Source of the DNA: Paracoccus methylarcula
GTDB taxonomy: Bacteria > Pseudomonadota > Alphaproteobacteria > Rhodobacterales > Rhodobacteraceae
NCBI RefSeq assembly: GCF_003007735.2
Contig: NZ_PXNQ02000006.1
Span: forward strand, 124,001-188,000
DNA: 64,000 nucleotides
Reading direction: 5' to 3'
Shown piece after piece: positions 16,820 to 25,475 of the stretch; within the stretch, counting starts at the first letter, position 1, and every line of letters begins with the position of its first letter. The position numbers and the translations under genes were made by a program. The notes under the pieces were generated by a model. That model worked only from the letters and a program-made list of their open reading frames with translations, made no database searches and was not told the DNA's origin.

Positions 16820-17346
16820 CCGCCCGGATCGTCGCGGTGGTTGGGCCGTCGGGAGCGGGCAAGGATACGCTGATGCGCTGTGCCGCCGAACGGAGACCGG
16901 ATCTGCGGCTTGTGCGCCGTGTCATCACCCGCCCGGCGGAATCGGGGGGTGAGGATTTCGACGGAGTTTCATCCGCGGAGTTCGAACGGATGCGGGGCGA
17001 GGGACGTTTCGCGCTGGACTGGCAGGCTCATGGTCTGAGTTACGGTGTTCCGCATGTCGCCGGGGGTGGCGTCTGGCTGGTGAACCTCTCCCGCACCGTT
17101 CTGCCAAGGGCGGCCAATGTGTTTCCCGGCCTTGCGGTCATCCATGTCAGTGCCGCGTCCGAGGTGCTTGCTGCGCGCCTTGCCGGTCGCGGCCGCGAGA
17201 GTGCCACGCAGATAGATGCGCGGATCAGGCGCGAGGCGGGGTTTCATCCGGGCGCTCTGCCTGTCACATATATCGACAATTCCGGCGATCTGGGGGAGGC
17301 GGCCGCCGCCTTCGTCGCCGCACTGGACGAGGTGCTGATTCCATGA
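16816..17346 (+). CDS. phnN: Ribose 1,5-bisphosphate phosphokinase PhnN
   Basis: A 176-residue guanylate-kinase-fold enzyme making PRPP from ribose 1,5-bisphosphate, the last step of C-P lyase salvage. P-loop GPSGAGKDT at residues 9-17, RRVITRPAESGGEDFDGVS (GMP-kinase-type substrate loop), and ALDWQAHGLSYGVP. Overlaps phnL and phnM by four bases each. The order phnN before phnM is that of many alphaproteobacteria, unlike E. coli. Confidence 0.94.
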   Translation: MTARIVAVVGPSGAGKDTLMRCAAERRPDLRLVRRVITRPAESGGEDFDGVSSAEFERMRGEGRFALDWQAHGLSYGVPHVAGGGVWLVNLSRTVLPRAANVFPGLAVIHVSAASEVLAARLAGRGRESATQIDARIRREAGFHPGALPVTYIDNSGDLGEAAAAFVAALDEVLIP

Positions 17347-18473
17347 TCCTGGCCAATGCCGAACTGATCCTGCCCGACCGCGTCATGCGCGGAGCGATCC
17401 ATGTGGAGGACGGGATCATCGCCGGTATAACCGAGGGCGGCGTGGTCCCCCCTGGTGCGGTGGATTGCGAGGGTGCGCATATCGCGCCGGGCCTGGTCGA
17501 GCTGCATACCGACAATCTCGAACGCCATATCGAGCCGCGCCCCGGCGTCTTCTGGCCGCATTCCGCGGCGATCTTTGCGCATGACGGCGAATTGGCCTCT
17601 GCCGGGATCACCACGGTGCTGGATGCCGTGCGGGTGGGTTCCATCCCCAGTGATGGCTCGGGCTATGCCAAATATGCCCGGCCGCTGGTCAGCGAGATCA
17701 ACGCGCTCAGCGCCGCCGGGCGGACGCGGATCAGCCATTGGATCCATCTGCGATCAGAGATTTGCAGCGAGACCCTGCTGGATGAACTGGCCGAGTTCGG
17801 CCCCGATGACCGGGTGCGGCTGGTCAGCCTGATGGATCACACACCCGGGCAGCGGCAGTTCCGCGACCTAGCGAAGCTGGCGCAATATGTGCAGGGCAAG
17901 AAGGGGTTGAGCGATGTCGAATTCGCCGAGCATGTCGCGCGGCTGCGCGCGCTTCGTGACAGGTATGGCGAGGCGCATGAAGCCGGTGCCGTTGCGGCGG
18001 CCAAGCGGATAGGCGCCACGCTAGCCAGCCATGACGACACGACGGCCGAACAGGTCGCAGCCAGTGCGGGCTATGGTATCCGGCTGGCCGAATTTCCGAC
18101 CACGGCAGAGGCCGCCCGCGCCTGCCGCGACCATGGCATCGCGGTGATGATGGGCGGGCCGAACCTGATCCGGGGCGGCTCGCATTCAGGGAATGTCGCG
18201 GCAGAGGAGCTGGCGGGCGGCGGCTGGCTGGATATCCTGTCATCGGATTACATCCCCTCCAGCCTGCTGCTGGGGGCCTGCCACCTGGCGCGGTTCTGGC
18301 AGGATTTGCCGCGCGCCTTCGCGACCGTCACCGACGCGCCTGCGCGGGCGACCGGGCTGACCGACCGGGGAAGGATCGCGCCGGGCCTGCGCGCCGACCT
18401 GATCCGGTTGGCCGACCTGGACCGGACCGCACGGCTGACCGGGGTCTGGGTCAAGGGGGTGCAGGTTGGCTGA
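17343..18473 (+). CDS. phnM: RPnTP hydrolase PhnM (amidohydrolase family)
   Basis: A 376-residue metal-dependent hydrolase releasing pyrophosphate from alpha-D-ribose 1-methylphosphonate 5-triphosphate to give the PhnJ substrate. Features: GAHIAPGLVELHTDNLERH (metal site), LASHDDTT with metal His/Asp, MGGPNLIRGGSHSGN, and ILSSDYIPSSLLLGA with the final Asp. Last gene of the operon; it converges with a LysR gene, the two stops being 12 bases apart. No phnO or phnP follows here. Confidence 0.95.
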   Translation: MILANAELILPDRVMRGAIHVEDGIIAGITEGGVVPPGAVDCEGAHIAPGLVELHTDNLERHIEPRPGVFWPHSAAIFAHDGELASAGITTVLDAVRVGSIPSDGSGYAKYARPLVSEINALSAAGRTRISHWIHLRSEICSETLLDELAEFGPDDRVRLVSLMDHTPGQRQFRDLAKLAQYVQGKKGLSDVEFAEHVARLRALRDRYGEAHEAGAVAAAKRIGATLASHDDTTAEQVAASAGYGIRLAEFPTTAEAARACRDHGIAVMMGGPNLIRGGSHSGNVAAEELAGGGWLDILSSDYIPSSLLLGACHLARFWQDLPRAFATVTDAPARATGLTDRGRIAPGLRADLIRLADLDRTARLTGVWVKGVQVG

Positions 18474-18485
18474 TCGCGTCATGGA

Positions 18486-19397
18486 TTATCTTGCCTGTGG
18501 CGGATCGGTCCAGTTTTCGGATGTGATCCAGTCGCAGAAGCTTGCGACGATGCCGATCCTGCGATGGGCGCGAGGCAGGATCAGGTAGAAGCCGGGGATA
18601 TCCGCCACCTCCATATCGGCCAGCGCATCCATGCCAAGCGGAGCGACGAGCGTTCCGGCCTTCAGATCCTCTTCCGCATCGATGCGCGAGATCAGCCCGA
18701 CCCCGATCCCCGAGATCGTGCCGCGACGCATCGTGGCGGCATCCTGGAACTGGATTTCGCTTGCGGCGCCATGCGGCTCCAACCCCAGATGCCGCAGCAC
18801 CCGTGCCCAGAGATCCTGTGCAAGGATCGGATGCAGCAGCCTGTGGCGGGTCAGATCCTGCGGGGCACTGATATGCCCGGCCAGTTCGGGAGAACAACAG
18901 ATGATCTTCGGATCGGAGATCAGCAAAGCGGTCTCGAAATCCGTCCACTGACCGAATCCCCATTGGATCGCCACATCCACCTCGTCGCTCGCAAAGTCGG
19001 GCAGTTCGATCATGGTCGTCAGCCGAAGATCGGCGCCGGGATGCCTGTCGCGGAAACGCTCCAGCCGCTCGACCAGATAGCGGGTCGCGAAATAGGGGCT
19101 GACATTGATATTGATGCGATTGCGGTGGGCAGAATTGGTGACCCGCTGGATGCCCTCGGCGAATTCGTCGAAACCGGCCTGCACGAAATGCGACAGCAGG
19201 ATCGCGCGTTCGGTCGGTTCGATCCTGCGTCCCTTGCGCTCGAACAGGGTGACCTCCAGCCTGTCCTCCAGCAGCCGGATCTGCTGGCTGACCGCTTGCG
19301 GACTCACCAAAAGCTCTGCTGCCGCCGCCCGGAAATTACCCTTGCGCATCACCGCCCAAAAGGCGCGGAGCGCATTCAACGGCGGCAGGCGGGTCAT
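18486..19397 (-). CDS. LysR-family regulator (GcvA-like)
   Basis: A 303-residue LysR protein. The N-terminal helix-turn-helix (LNALRAFWAVMRKGNFRAAAAELLVSPQAVSQQIRLLEDRL) and RINININ-like strand of the effector domain (ININVSPYFATRYLVERLERFRDRHP) are of the GcvA type. It is the last gene of the leftward hyuAB operon, starting 27 bases after the FAD oxidoreductase stop, and probably controls that operon. A palindrome at 25313-25333 upstream of hyuA is a candidate target. Confidence 0.9.
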   Translation of the reverse strand: MTRLPPLNALRAFWAVMRKGNFRAAAAELLVSPQAVSQQIRLLEDRLEVTLFERKGRRIEPTERAILLSHFVQAGFDEFAEGIQRVTNSAHRNRININVSPYFATRYLVERLERFRDRHPGADLRLTTMIELPDFASDEVDVAIQWGFGQWTDFETALLISDPKIICCSPELAGHISAPQDLTRHRLLHPILAQDLWARVLRHLGLEPHGAASEIQFQDAATMRRGTISGIGVGLISRIDAEEDLKAGTLVAPLGMDALADMEVADIPGFYLILPRAHRRIGIVASFCDWITSENWTDPPQAR

Positions 19398-19424
19398 GTT
19401 GCGGTCTCGGTCATGGGCTTTCGG

Positions 19425-20630
19425 TCAGATGACGGCCTTTTCAAGGAAGGGACGGTTTTCGATGATACGCGCGAATCCGAGCTCGGACAGGTCGAGCGCG
19501 CGGAATTCGCCATAGGTGATCAGCTCGGATACGCCGCGCCCGGTGGCGGGGGCCTGCTGCAGCCCGTGGCCCGAGAAGCCGTTGGCAAAGATGAAATTGG
19601 ACATCTCGGGATGCGGCCCCACAACCATGTTGTGATCAAGGGTGTTGAAAGCGTAATGCCCGGCCCATTGGTTCACCACCTTGATCGCCTCGAAGGATTC
19701 CGAACGTGCGGCCAGCGCGGGCCAGATCACCTCTTCGAACAGATCATATTGCGGCTCGAAATCGTCCCAATCGACCGCCACATCCTCGCGCGGGGGGCAA
19801 CCGGTCAGAAAGAACCTGCCCTCGGGACGGCAATAGCTGCCCGAGACATCGATCATCAGCGGCAAGCGCCCATCATTGACCCTTGCGCTGCCCTCTGGCG
19901 ATCTGGCGCAGTCGAAAACGAAAGACGTGCGCTTGCGCGGCTCGACCGGGATATCCAGCCCGGCCATCCGCGCCGTCAGCGCGGCCCTTGGCCCCGAGGC
20001 GTTGACGATCCAGCCCGCCCGGATCACCCGCCCCGATTTCAGCGTGACCGAAGTGGCCCGGCCGGCCTCGTGACCGATCGCGACCACTTCATCGGTGACA
20101 TATTCCGCGCCCTGCACCCGTGCCTTTGCCTTGAAGCCCTGCATCAGCCCGGTATTGTCGAACCATCCCTCGCCCGAGCGCCCGTAAGAGGCCAGTTGAA
20201 TGTCGTCCACGCGCAGATGCGGGAAGGCATGGGCCAGCTCATCCGGAGCCCACAGCACGACATCGGCGCCACAGGCCCGCTGAACCTCGTGATTCTCGCG
20301 CAGGGTCCGGGCGCCTTCCGGCGTGCTGGCCAGGAACAGGTAGCCGGCGGGATGGAAATTCAGGTCGGGCCGATTATCTCCGACCGCCATCATATCCGCG
20401 AAACTGCGGATCACCTCCGAGCCGTACTGGCTGATCCTGACATTGATCGCGTTCGAGAACTGCGTGCGGATCGAGGATGAGGACAGCGAGGTCGAGGCGG
20501 TCGCATAACTGGGGTCGCGCTCGACGACCAGCACCGAGCCGGTGAAATCCGTGTTTGCCGTCAGGTAGTAAGCGATGGCAGAGCCGATCACGGCCCCGCC
20601 GACGATTACCACGTCATGGCCGTCATTCAT
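19425..20630 (-). CDS. FAD-dependent oxidoreductase, DAO/FOXRED1-like
   Basis: A 401-residue flavoprotein of the D-amino-acid/sarcosine oxidase superfamily. The N-terminal FAD motif is VIVGGAVIGSAIAYYL, followed by ASTSLSSSSIRTQFSNAINVRIS as in FOXRED1 and sarcosine/dimethylglycine dehydrogenases, and the C-terminal flavin contact GFSGHGLQQAPATGRGVSELI. It likely oxidises a secondary or N-methyl amine or amino acid. It overlaps the dehydrogenase gene upstream by ATGA (20627-20630). With HyuA/HyuB it suggests a pathway opening a cyclic amide and oxidising the resulting N-substituted amino acid; substrate unknown. Confidence 0.87.
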   Translation of the reverse strand: MNDGHDVVIVGGAVIGSAIAYYLTANTDFTGSVLVVERDPSYATASTSLSSSSIRTQFSNAINVRISQYGSEVIRSFADMMAVGDNRPDLNFHPAGYLFLASTPEGARTLRENHEVQRACGADVVLWAPDELAHAFPHLRVDDIQLASYGRSGEGWFDNTGLMQGFKAKARVQGAEYVTDEVVAIGHEAGRATSVTLKSGRVIRAGWIVNASGPRAALTARMAGLDIPVEPRKRTSFVFDCARSPEGSARVNDGRLPLMIDVSGSYCRPEGRFFLTGCPPREDVAVDWDDFEPQYDLFEEVIWPALAARSESFEAIKVVNQWAGHYAFNTLDHNMVVGPHPEMSNFIFANGFSGHGLQQAPATGRGVSELITYGEFRALDLSELGFARIIENRPFLEKAVI

Positions 20631-21445
20631 TCGGAGGTCTCGTCATCGGGATGGCCGAGATCGACGAACCAGCCCCCCAGGTGACGGGTCGTTGCCGCCT
20701 TGGGGTCGAGCGGTTCGGTCCTGGCCTCGACCTGCTCGCGGTAGGGATCGGCGCTGTCCTGCGGGACATAGCCCAGATGTCCGGCCTTTGAATTGTCCAC
20801 CGGCTTTTCGCGGTTGTCGGACAGGCCGAAGCTGATGCTGTGACCGACATGCGAGGCGGTCAGGCTGGCGCTGACCAGCCGCACGCAATCGTCATAGCTG
20901 AGCCACGACCACAGCATCCGCCGGTCCGCCGGTTCGGGGAAAGACGAAAAGATCCGCAGGCAGGCGGTTTCGATACCGTATTTGTTCCAATACAGGCTGC
21001 TCAGCGCCTCGACGAAGCATTTCGACACGCCGTAAAGGCTGTCCGGGCGAACCGGCGCATCGGTGTCGATATGCGATTCCAGCTTGTGATAGCCGATGGC
21101 ATGGACCGAAGAGGCATAGACAACCCGCCTGACGCCATGTTTCCGCGCACCCTCGTAGATGTGATAGCTGCCGCGAATGGTGGAATCGAGCACGTCGTTC
21201 CAGACCCTTTCACGCGAGGCGCCGCCGAAATGGACGATGGCATCGACATCGCGCGTGGCCTCGATGGTGGCGGCCTCGTCGGACAGGTCGAAGACCAGCC
21301 CTTCCTCGTGATCCTGCAGATCGGTAATCGGGGTCCGGTCGGCCAGCCGGATGTGCTCGGCCAGCGGGATCAGGCCCTTGCGCAGCTTGCTGCCAAGATC
21401 GCCCGCCGCGCCGGTGATCAGGATGCGGTTAAAGGGTTTCGCCAT
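20627..21445 (-). CDS. NAD-dependent dehydrogenase/epimerase, uronate dehydrogenase-like
   Basis: A 272-residue extended SDR. Motifs: ITGAAGDLGSKLRKGL (NAD site), VHFGGASRE, SSVHAIGYHK with catalytic Ser, and the catalytic dyad LYGVSK (YxxxK). From memory it aligns along its length with Agrobacterium uronate dehydrogenase (RILITGAAG, LRLAD, YASSNHTIGYY, RPDGLYGVSKCFGE, LRIGSCTPEP), which oxidises D-glucuronate or D-galacturonate to the lactone. The setting between a hydantoinase pair and an amine oxidoreductase is not a uronate pathway, so the substrate may be a different sugar acid or polyol derivative. Confidence 0.82.
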   Translation of the reverse strand: MAKPFNRILITGAAGDLGSKLRKGLIPLAEHIRLADRTPITDLQDHEEGLVFDLSDEAATIEATRDVDAIVHFGGASRERVWNDVLDSTIRGSYHIYEGARKHGVRRVVYASSVHAIGYHKLESHIDTDAPVRPDSLYGVSKCFVEALSSLYWNKYGIETACLRIFSSFPEPADRRMLWSWLSYDDCVRLVSASLTASHVGHSISFGLSDNREKPVDNSKAGHLGYVPQDSADPYREQVEARTEPLDPKAATTRHLGGWFVDLGHPDDETSE

Positions 21446-21508
21446 ATCTGTTGCCTCTTCTGTTCGGATTCGGTGATCGCCAATGCGACAGGGTGGGCGA
21501 TCCTGGTC

Positions 21509-23128
21509 TCATGGCTGCTTGCCGGTCACATAGCCCTTGCGGACATCCTCGGCCATGGCCTCCGGGCTGCGCCTGCCCGGATCGCCGAAGCCACCCCCGC
21601 CGGGAAGCTCCAGCATCAGGCGCCGGCCCGCAGGCACATGCTGCCACCCCTTGGGGCGCAGCCGGGTGCCGTCGTCCAGCGCGACCCCGCCGGGCGCGCC
21701 CGGTTCGCCGCCATCGCGCCCGCGTGGAGGCGCGCTGATACGGTCGAACATGGCCGAGAAATCGAATTCATGCCCCTCTTCGGGCGCGATCTCGATCACC
21801 TGCCCCAGACCGCCGCGATACTGGCCCGCGCCGCCGGAATCGGGGCGCAATTCCTTGCGCCAGATGACGATGGGGCCGGTATGCTCGGTCGCCTCGATGG
21901 GCATGGTCATCACGCCCGAGGGAAAGGCGGTCGCGGACAGCCCGTCCAGCGTCGGGCGTGCGCCCATCCCGCCCGAATTGAACAGCAGCACCTCGGCCCG
22001 CCGCCCCTCGGCCCCCGCCTCGGGACGTGCCGAGATATGGATGTTCCACAGAGCACCCGCCCCTTCGGCCTGTATCTTTCCCGGCAGCGCCTTGGCCAGC
22101 GCGCCCAGCACCACGTCGGGGACCATGTGGCCGATGACATGGCGCAACGAGACCGGGGCGGGGCGCTGCGCGTTCAGGATATTGACCGGCGAAGAGATCG
22201 AGAATGCCGCCAGCGAGGCCGAATTATTGGGAATATCCGGCGCCACGACGCATTTGATCGCATAGCAGGCATAGGCCTTGGTATAGATCAGCGGCACATT
22301 GATGCCCCACCGGCTGATCCCGGAACTGCCGCTGAAATCGACATGCACATTGTCGTCACCGATCGTGACCTCGACGGCCAGGTTGATCGGATCGTCATAG
22401 CCGTCGGTCAGCATCTCGTTCACCCAGCTCCCCTTTGGCAGTGCCGCGATCCGCTCCATCATCGCTGTATGGGTGCGCGAGAAGATGAATTCTCCCAAGG
22501 TCTTAAGGTCGGCCAGTCCCACCTCGTCCAGCATTTGGACAAGGCGCTGATGGCCGACATCGTTGCAGGCCGCGAGCGAGTAGAAATCGCCGATGACCTG
22601 GTTGGGTTCGCGCACATTGCTCCGCAGGATGCGCAGCAGATCCGTGTTTACCTCGCCACGTTCGGCGAATTTCATGATCGGGATCTGGATGCCTTCCTCG
22701 TAGACCGATTTGCCATCGGCCCCGAAACCGCGTCCGCCGACATCGACGACATGGGCGGTGCAGGCAAAGAAACCGATCAGCGCGCCATCCCGGAACGAGG
22801 GCGAGACCATGGTGATGTCATGCAGGTGGCCGGTGCCAAGCCATGGGTCATTGGTGACATAGGTATCGCCCGGATACATCTGGTCGCGCGGGATCTCGGC
22901 GATGAAGTTCAGCACGGCCTCGGCCATGGTGTTCACGTGACCGGGCGTGCCGGTCACCGCCTGAGCCAGCATCCGGCCCCGCGCGTCGAACACCCCCGCA
23001 GACAGATCCCCCGCCTCGCGAACCGAGGTCGAAAAGGCGGTGCGGATCAGGGTCAGTGCCTGCTCCTCGACCACCGAGATCAGCCGGTTCCACATCACCT
23101 GCATGCGGATTTCATCGATCTGGCTCAT
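21509..23128 (-). CDS. hyuB: Hydantoinase/oxoprolinase subunit B (HyuB family)
   Basis: A 539-residue HyuB-family protein, partner of HyuA in ATP-dependent N-methylhydantoinase, 5-oxoprolinase and (as paralogues) acetone or acetophenone carboxylases. Typical parts: MWNRLISVVEEQALTLIRTAFSTSVREAGDLSAGVFD at the N-terminus, GDTYVTNDPWLGTGHLHDI, HVDFSGSS, and the C-terminal GGAGQYRGGLGQVIEI and ELPGGGGFGDP. It overlaps hyuA by ATGA (23125-23128). The symbol marks the family only; substrate is not determined. Confidence 0.9.
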   Translation of the reverse strand: MSQIDEIRMQVMWNRLISVVEEQALTLIRTAFSTSVREAGDLSAGVFDARGRMLAQAVTGTPGHVNTMAEAVLNFIAEIPRDQMYPGDTYVTNDPWLGTGHLHDITMVSPSFRDGALIGFFACTAHVVDVGGRGFGADGKSVYEEGIQIPIMKFAERGEVNTDLLRILRSNVREPNQVIGDFYSLAACNDVGHQRLVQMLDEVGLADLKTLGEFIFSRTHTAMMERIAALPKGSWVNEMLTDGYDDPINLAVEVTIGDDNVHVDFSGSSGISRWGINVPLIYTKAYACYAIKCVVAPDIPNNSASLAAFSISSPVNILNAQRPAPVSLRHVIGHMVPDVVLGALAKALPGKIQAEGAGALWNIHISARPEAGAEGRRAEVLLFNSGGMGARPTLDGLSATAFPSGVMTMPIEATEHTGPIVIWRKELRPDSGGAGQYRGGLGQVIEIAPEEGHEFDFSAMFDRISAPPRGRDGGEPGAPGGVALDDGTRLRPKGWQHVPAGRRLMLELPGGGGFGDPGRRSPEAMAEDVRKGYVTGKQP

Positions 23129-25209
23129 GCCGCGACTCCTTTCCGGACAAGAAGAATGGTGCCATCGGCCTGAATGACGGCGTCGAAAGGCGAGGTGACG
23201 ATGGTCGAGGTCTCGCGCTCGACAATGACCGCGGGGCCAGAGATCCGGTCACCGGCAGACAGGCCGTCGCGCTCGAAAATGCCGCTGTCGCGCGAGGCGC
23301 CGTTGGCGGGATCGAAGATGTCGCGGCTGGCCGAGGCCGGGACGGGGCGGCCGTCGGCGATCAGCGCCTCGCGCCTGCCTTCGGGCCGGCTGTCCTGTGC
23401 CTTGACCGAGAATGTCACGAATTCGATCTCGGGGCCATCGACCGGGCGGCCGAAGAATTGCGCGTAGCGTTCGCGGAAGGCCGTCTCGATCATCTCGCGG
23501 TCGCTTGCGTTGAATTCCCGGTCGGGCAGGGATACCGGGATTTCCCATCCCTGCCCGGCATAGCGCATGAAGGCCACGATCTCGCGGGTGATCTGCCCGG
23601 TGCCGCCCGAGCGGACGAAGCTCTCGGCGCTCTCCTTCAGCCCGCCCAGCATTGCGTTCAGCGCCTCTGCATCGAAACGCGACAGGGCCATGACCTGCGA
23701 TCCGACCGCCTCGTAGCCGAAAGGTGCCTTGAGAAAGCCGATGGCAGAGCCCACGCCCGCGCCTTGCGGGATCAGGCAGCGGTCGATGCCCAGTTTCTCG
23801 CACAGCCTTGCGGCATGCAGGGGCGCGGCGCCGCCAAAGGCGATCATGGCATTGTCCGAGATGTTCCTGCCATTCTCGACCGCGTGGACGCGGGCGGCAT
23901 TGGCCATGTTCTCGTCCACCACCTCGCAGATGCCGAAAGCGGCGGCCATCGGGTCAAGCCCCAGCCTGTCCCCGATATCGCGGGAAATCGACGCGCTGGC
24001 GCTGTCACCCGACAGCCTGATCTTGCCGCCGGCGAAATTGTCCGCGTCGATCTTGCCCAGAACCAGGTCGGCATCGGTAATCGCGGGTTTCGTCCCGCCG
24101 CGTTGATAGCAAGCGGGACCGGGTTCCGAGCCCGCCGATTCCGGGCCGGTCTGGATACGGCCCATGTCATCGACCCATGCGATCGAGCCACCGCCCGCCC
24201 CGATCTCGATCATCTCGATGACCGGGATCGAGATCGGCATCCCCGAGCCCTTGCAGAAGCGATAGGTCCGCGCGACCTCGAAGGTCCGTGCGGTCTGCGG
24301 CTGGTAATCCTGGATCAGGCAGATCTTCGCGGTGGTGCCGCCCATGTCATAGCTGACGACGCGGTCCAGCGAAAAGCGCCGGGCGATATCGGCGGCGAAG
24401 ATCGCCCCGCCCGCCGGACCGGACTCGACCAGCCGCACCGGAAACTCCACAGCCGTCTCGACCGAGATGAGACCGCCGCCCGAATGGATCATGAAGACCG
24501 GGCAGGTCGTGCCCATCTCTTTCAGCCGGTCCTGCAGGCGCGACAGGTAACTGGCCATCTGCGGGCGGACATAGGCATTGGCGCAGACGGTGTTGAAACG
24601 CTCGAATTCGCGCATCTGCGGCGAAACCTCGGAAGAGATCGAGATCGGCAAGTCCAGCTTGCGCTGCAGGATCTCGCGCGCCCGTTGCTCATGGGCGGCA
24701 TTCGCATAGGAATGGATGAAGCCGATGGCGATGGCGCCGAAATCCTGTTCGGCGATCCGCTCCGCCAGCTCCTCCAGCGCGGCTTCGTCCAGTGGTTGCA
24801 ATTCCTTGCCCTGCGCATTGATCCGGCCCTTGACCGGAAAGCGATCCTCGCGCGGGATCAGCGGCTTGGGCAGGACGAGGTTCAGGTCATATTGCTCGAA
24901 GCGGTTCTCGGTGCGCATCTCGATCACGTCGCGGAAGCCCTCGGTCGTGATCAGCGCGGTGCGGGCGCCCTGCCGCTGGATCAGCGCGTTGGTGGCCAGC
25001 GTCGTGCCGTGGATGACAAGGCCGATCTCTGACGCCGAAATGCCCGCGTCCTGCGTAACGATCCCGATGCCATCGAGGATCGCCTGCTCGGGTGCGGCGT
25101 AATTGGTCAGCACCTTGGCCGAAAAGATGGTGCCGCGCAGATCCAGCACGATATCGGTGAATGTGCCACCGATATCGGCGCCGAGTCGGATATCCTGACC
25201 GGATCTCAT
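23125..25209 (-). CDS. hyuA: Hydantoinase/oxoprolinase subunit A (HyuA family)
   Basis: A 694-residue ASKHA-type ATPase subunit. N-terminal phosphate-binding LGADIGGTFTDIVLD, then HGTTLATNALIQRQGARTALITTEGFRDVIEM, central SGPAGGAIFAA and SYDMGGTTAKICLI, and AFGGAAPLHAARLCEKLGI near the C-terminal third. It couples ATP hydrolysis to cyclic amide opening (or to carboxylation in paralogues). The start at 25209 has GGAGAG just upstream; a longer frame to 25263 has no such site. First gene of a five-gene leftward operon, with a palindrome about 105 bases upstream. Confidence 0.9.
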   Translation of the reverse strand: MRSGQDIRLGADIGGTFTDIVLDLRGTIFSAKVLTNYAAPEQAILDGIGIVTQDAGISASEIGLVIHGTTLATNALIQRQGARTALITTEGFRDVIEMRTENRFEQYDLNLVLPKPLIPREDRFPVKGRINAQGKELQPLDEAALEELAERIAEQDFGAIAIGFIHSYANAAHEQRAREILQRKLDLPISISSEVSPQMREFERFNTVCANAYVRPQMASYLSRLQDRLKEMGTTCPVFMIHSGGGLISVETAVEFPVRLVESGPAGGAIFAADIARRFSLDRVVSYDMGGTTAKICLIQDYQPQTARTFEVARTYRFCKGSGMPISIPVIEMIEIGAGGGSIAWVDDMGRIQTGPESAGSEPGPACYQRGGTKPAITDADLVLGKIDADNFAGGKIRLSGDSASASISRDIGDRLGLDPMAAAFGICEVVDENMANAARVHAVENGRNISDNAMIAFGGAAPLHAARLCEKLGIDRCLIPQGAGVGSAIGFLKAPFGYEAVGSQVMALSRFDAEALNAMLGGLKESAESFVRSGGTGQITREIVAFMRYAGQGWEIPVSLPDREFNASDREMIETAFRERYAQFFGRPVDGPEIEFVTFSVKAQDSRPEGRREALIADGRPVPASASRDIFDPANGASRDSGIFERDGLSAGDRISGPAVIVERETSTIVTSPFDAVIQADGTILLVRKGVAA

Positions 25210-25312
25210 ATGCTCTCCTTTACGGCGGATGCCGCTTGCTTCGGGCGGTCCCGAGTCCCGCAAGGATCTAGCCCGATTTCCCTTCGTAAAGGAAACAACA
25301 AGTCCTGTCAGG

Positions 25313-25333
25313 CTGACAAGATATTCTTGTCAG
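25313..25333. promoter_or_regulatory. Palindromic operator candidate upstream of hyuA
   Basis: Perfect 8-base arms CTGACAAG and CTTGTCAG separated by ATATT, with an extra CCTGTCAGG at 25304-25312 directly adjacent, giving repeated TGTCAG units. The gap 25210-25475 holds no gene. The site would suit a dimeric regulator of the hyuAB operon, perhaps its own LysR protein. No clear -35/-10 pair was seen. Confidence 0.5.
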
Positions 25334-25475
25334 GTTCGCCGGTGTAGCCAATCCGGGCAGATCGGGCATTTGCCGGTCCTGCAGGTTTTCATCCTGTTGC
25401 GATCCTGTCGGAATGCGGCGGCCTTGCAGCTTGCGCGTGCTTCCGGATTCACTGCCGCTTGTCACTGGGACCGGT

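Noticed and set aside
18564..20480. 638-codon rightward frame over the LysR and FAD oxidoreductase genes
   Set aside because: Antisense shadow of two recognised genes, without domain or ribosome site.
20840..23173. Very long rightward open frame (777 codons) over hyuB and the dehydrogenase gene
   Set aside because: It is antisense to well-recognised genes; long antisense frames are expected in GC-rich DNA. The translation is low-complexity, rich in Arg, His, Asp, with no domain.
23056..25032. 658-codon rightward frame over hyuA
   Set aside because: Antisense to hyuA, whose motifs are clear; composition typical of a shadow frame.
25304..25333. Pho box upstream of hyuA
   Set aside because: TGTCAG units are present but inverted, not direct repeats with 11-base spacing.
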